From a bacterium SM23_31 (GTDB taxonomy: Bacteria; SM23-31): DNA of 7,138 nucleotides. Positions within the stretch are counted from its first letter, which is position 1, and every line of letters starts with the position of its first letter. The DNA lies in assembly GCA_001304035.1 (NCBI GenBank), contig LJUD01000294.1, positions 1 through 7,138 of the forward strand, read 5' to 3'. A model generated the notes under the pieces. It saw only the letters and a program-made list of their open reading frames with translations. It was not told the DNA's origin and did no database searches. The translations under genes and the position numbers were made by a program. Positions 6,302 to 7,138 of the stretch are shown piece by piece.

Positions 6302-7138
6302 TTAACCTAATTTCATAGCTTTATGCACATCATTCATAGTTGACTGTGCAATCTCCCGTGCTTTTTTATTACCTTCGTTCAGAATATCCCTGATATCATC
6401 CTGCCGGTTTTCATAATACTGCCGGTTCTTTCTGAACGGCTCGAGAAATTCGATCAGCTTACCCGCAAGGTTATTTTTACACTCTACACACCCTAATGCA
6501 CCTGAACGGCAGTCTGATGCGATTTGTTTTGTTTCTTCACGGTTAAATTTCTCATGATAATTATATACCAGGCAAATTTCGGGTCTGCCCGGGTCACCTC
6601 TCCGGATTTTTTTTACATCGGTTATAGCTTTCCGTAATAGTTTGCGTATAATATCGGGTTCATCCGTGAGTAATATTATGTTTCCGAGAGATTTACTCAT
6701 TTTTTTGCCGTCGATACCGGGCAGCCTGCTGAAAGCCGTAAGCTTTACTTCGGGCTCGGGAAAGACATATCCGTAAAGCATGTTAAAACGGCGGGCAATT
6801 TCACGGGATAATTCGACGTGCGGCGCCTGGTCTTCTCCTACCGGAACAAGATTTGCTTTGTATATTAAAATATCCGCCGCCTGAAGAACAGGGTATCCAA
6901 GATGACCGTAACTCATTATCCCTTCAAGATGAAGCTCTTTGACTTGTTCTTTTACCGTAGGATTCCGTTCGAGCCTTCTCACTGTTATGAGCATAGAAAA
7001 AATCAAGTGCAGTTCCGCATGCTCTTTAATCTTCGACTGGACAAACATCGGACTCCTGGATGGGTCAAGACCGGCACCAATCCAGTCGATCACCATATCG
7101 ATAGTGTCCCGGTATATGTGTTCGGTACCTGCAGAATT
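6302..7138 (-). CDS. trpS: Tryptophanyl-tRNA synthetase, N-terminus beyond the window
   Basis: TrpRS is the class I synthetase that charges tRNA-Trp. The frame is open to the right edge, giving 278 visible codons. The start and the HIGH-type motif lie outside, roughly 50 residues by comparison with the usual length of about 330. Visible landmarks are DMVIDWIGAGLDPSRS and FVQS near the start, GEDQAPHVELSREIARRFN (from about visible residue 101) and the KMSKS loop (codons at 6689-6703). The C-terminal part carries four cysteines spaced C-x20-C-x6-C-x2-C (6479-6574), close to the [4Fe-4S] motif of Thermotoga maritima TrpRS. The stop at 6302-6304 is followed at once by a REP-like hairpin. An ATG at 7096 is internal, not the start, because typical TrpRS sequence (YRDTID) continues upstream of it. 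Confidence 0.96.
   Translation of the reverse strand, partial: NSAGTEHIYRDTIDMVIDWIGAGLDPSRSPMFVQSKIKEHAELHLIFSMLITVRRLERNPTVKEQVKELHLEGIMSYGHLGYPVLQAADILIYKANLVPVGEDQAPHVELSREIARRFNMLYGYVFPEPEVKLTAFSRLPGIDGKKMSKSLGNIILLTDEPDIIRKLLRKAITDVKKIRRGDPGRPEICLVYNYHEKFNREETKQIASDCRSGALGCVECKNNLAGKLIEFLEPFRKNRQYYENRQDDIRDILNEGNKKAREIAQSTMNDVHKAMKLG

Overview
This is a bacterial chromosomal window in which every supported gene lies on the minus strand, so transcription runs from high to low coordinates. In that order the genes are trpS (tryptophanyl-tRNA synthetase, N-terminus cut by the window edge), scpA and scpB (the kleisin and winged-helix partners of SMC), an RluB/RsuA-type pseudouridine synthase, a large Rossmann-fold dehydrogenase/epimerase-like gene split by a frameshift, and rpsA (ribosomal protein S1, C-terminus cut by the window edge). 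The content is housekeeping: tRNA charging, chromosome condensation, rRNA modification and translation initiation. I see no plasmid, phage, CRISPR, tRNA or rRNA signature.

The base composition is moderately AT-rich. S1 has six domains, an acidic N-terminal extension and a long Glu/Ala-rich tail. Together with the order trpS-scpA-scpB-rluB this suggests a member of the Bacteroidota/Chlorobiota/Ignavibacteria (FCB) neighbourhood or a related candidate phylum. That placement is an inference from general resemblance; no search was possible.

Layout: 1-2397 rpsA, whose last 500 or so visible bases are two near-identical 273-bp tandem units. 2398-2483 is a short spacer with a strong Shine-Dalgarno, a candidate promoter and an 18-bp palindrome over its -35 box. 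2484-4104 holds the two fragments of the dehydrogenase-like gene. 4094-4831 is rluB, 4743-5360 scpB and 5386-6099 scpA. 6100-6301 is an AT-rich spacer bounded by two inverted REP-like hairpins with GTAG feet. 6302-7138 is trpS.

The block from scpA to the dehydrogenase is tightly packed, with 25 bp between scpA and scpB, an 89-nt scpB/rluB overlap and an 11-nt rluB/dehydrogenase overlap, so it is probably one transcript. trpS and rpsA are separated from it by the REP-bounded spacer and by the palindrome-bearing spacer. I found no convincing new multi-gene system. The best leads are the 91-residue repeats in the S1 tail, the REP pair, the broken dehydrogenase gene and a four-cysteine, probably [4Fe-4S]-binding, motif in TrpRS.
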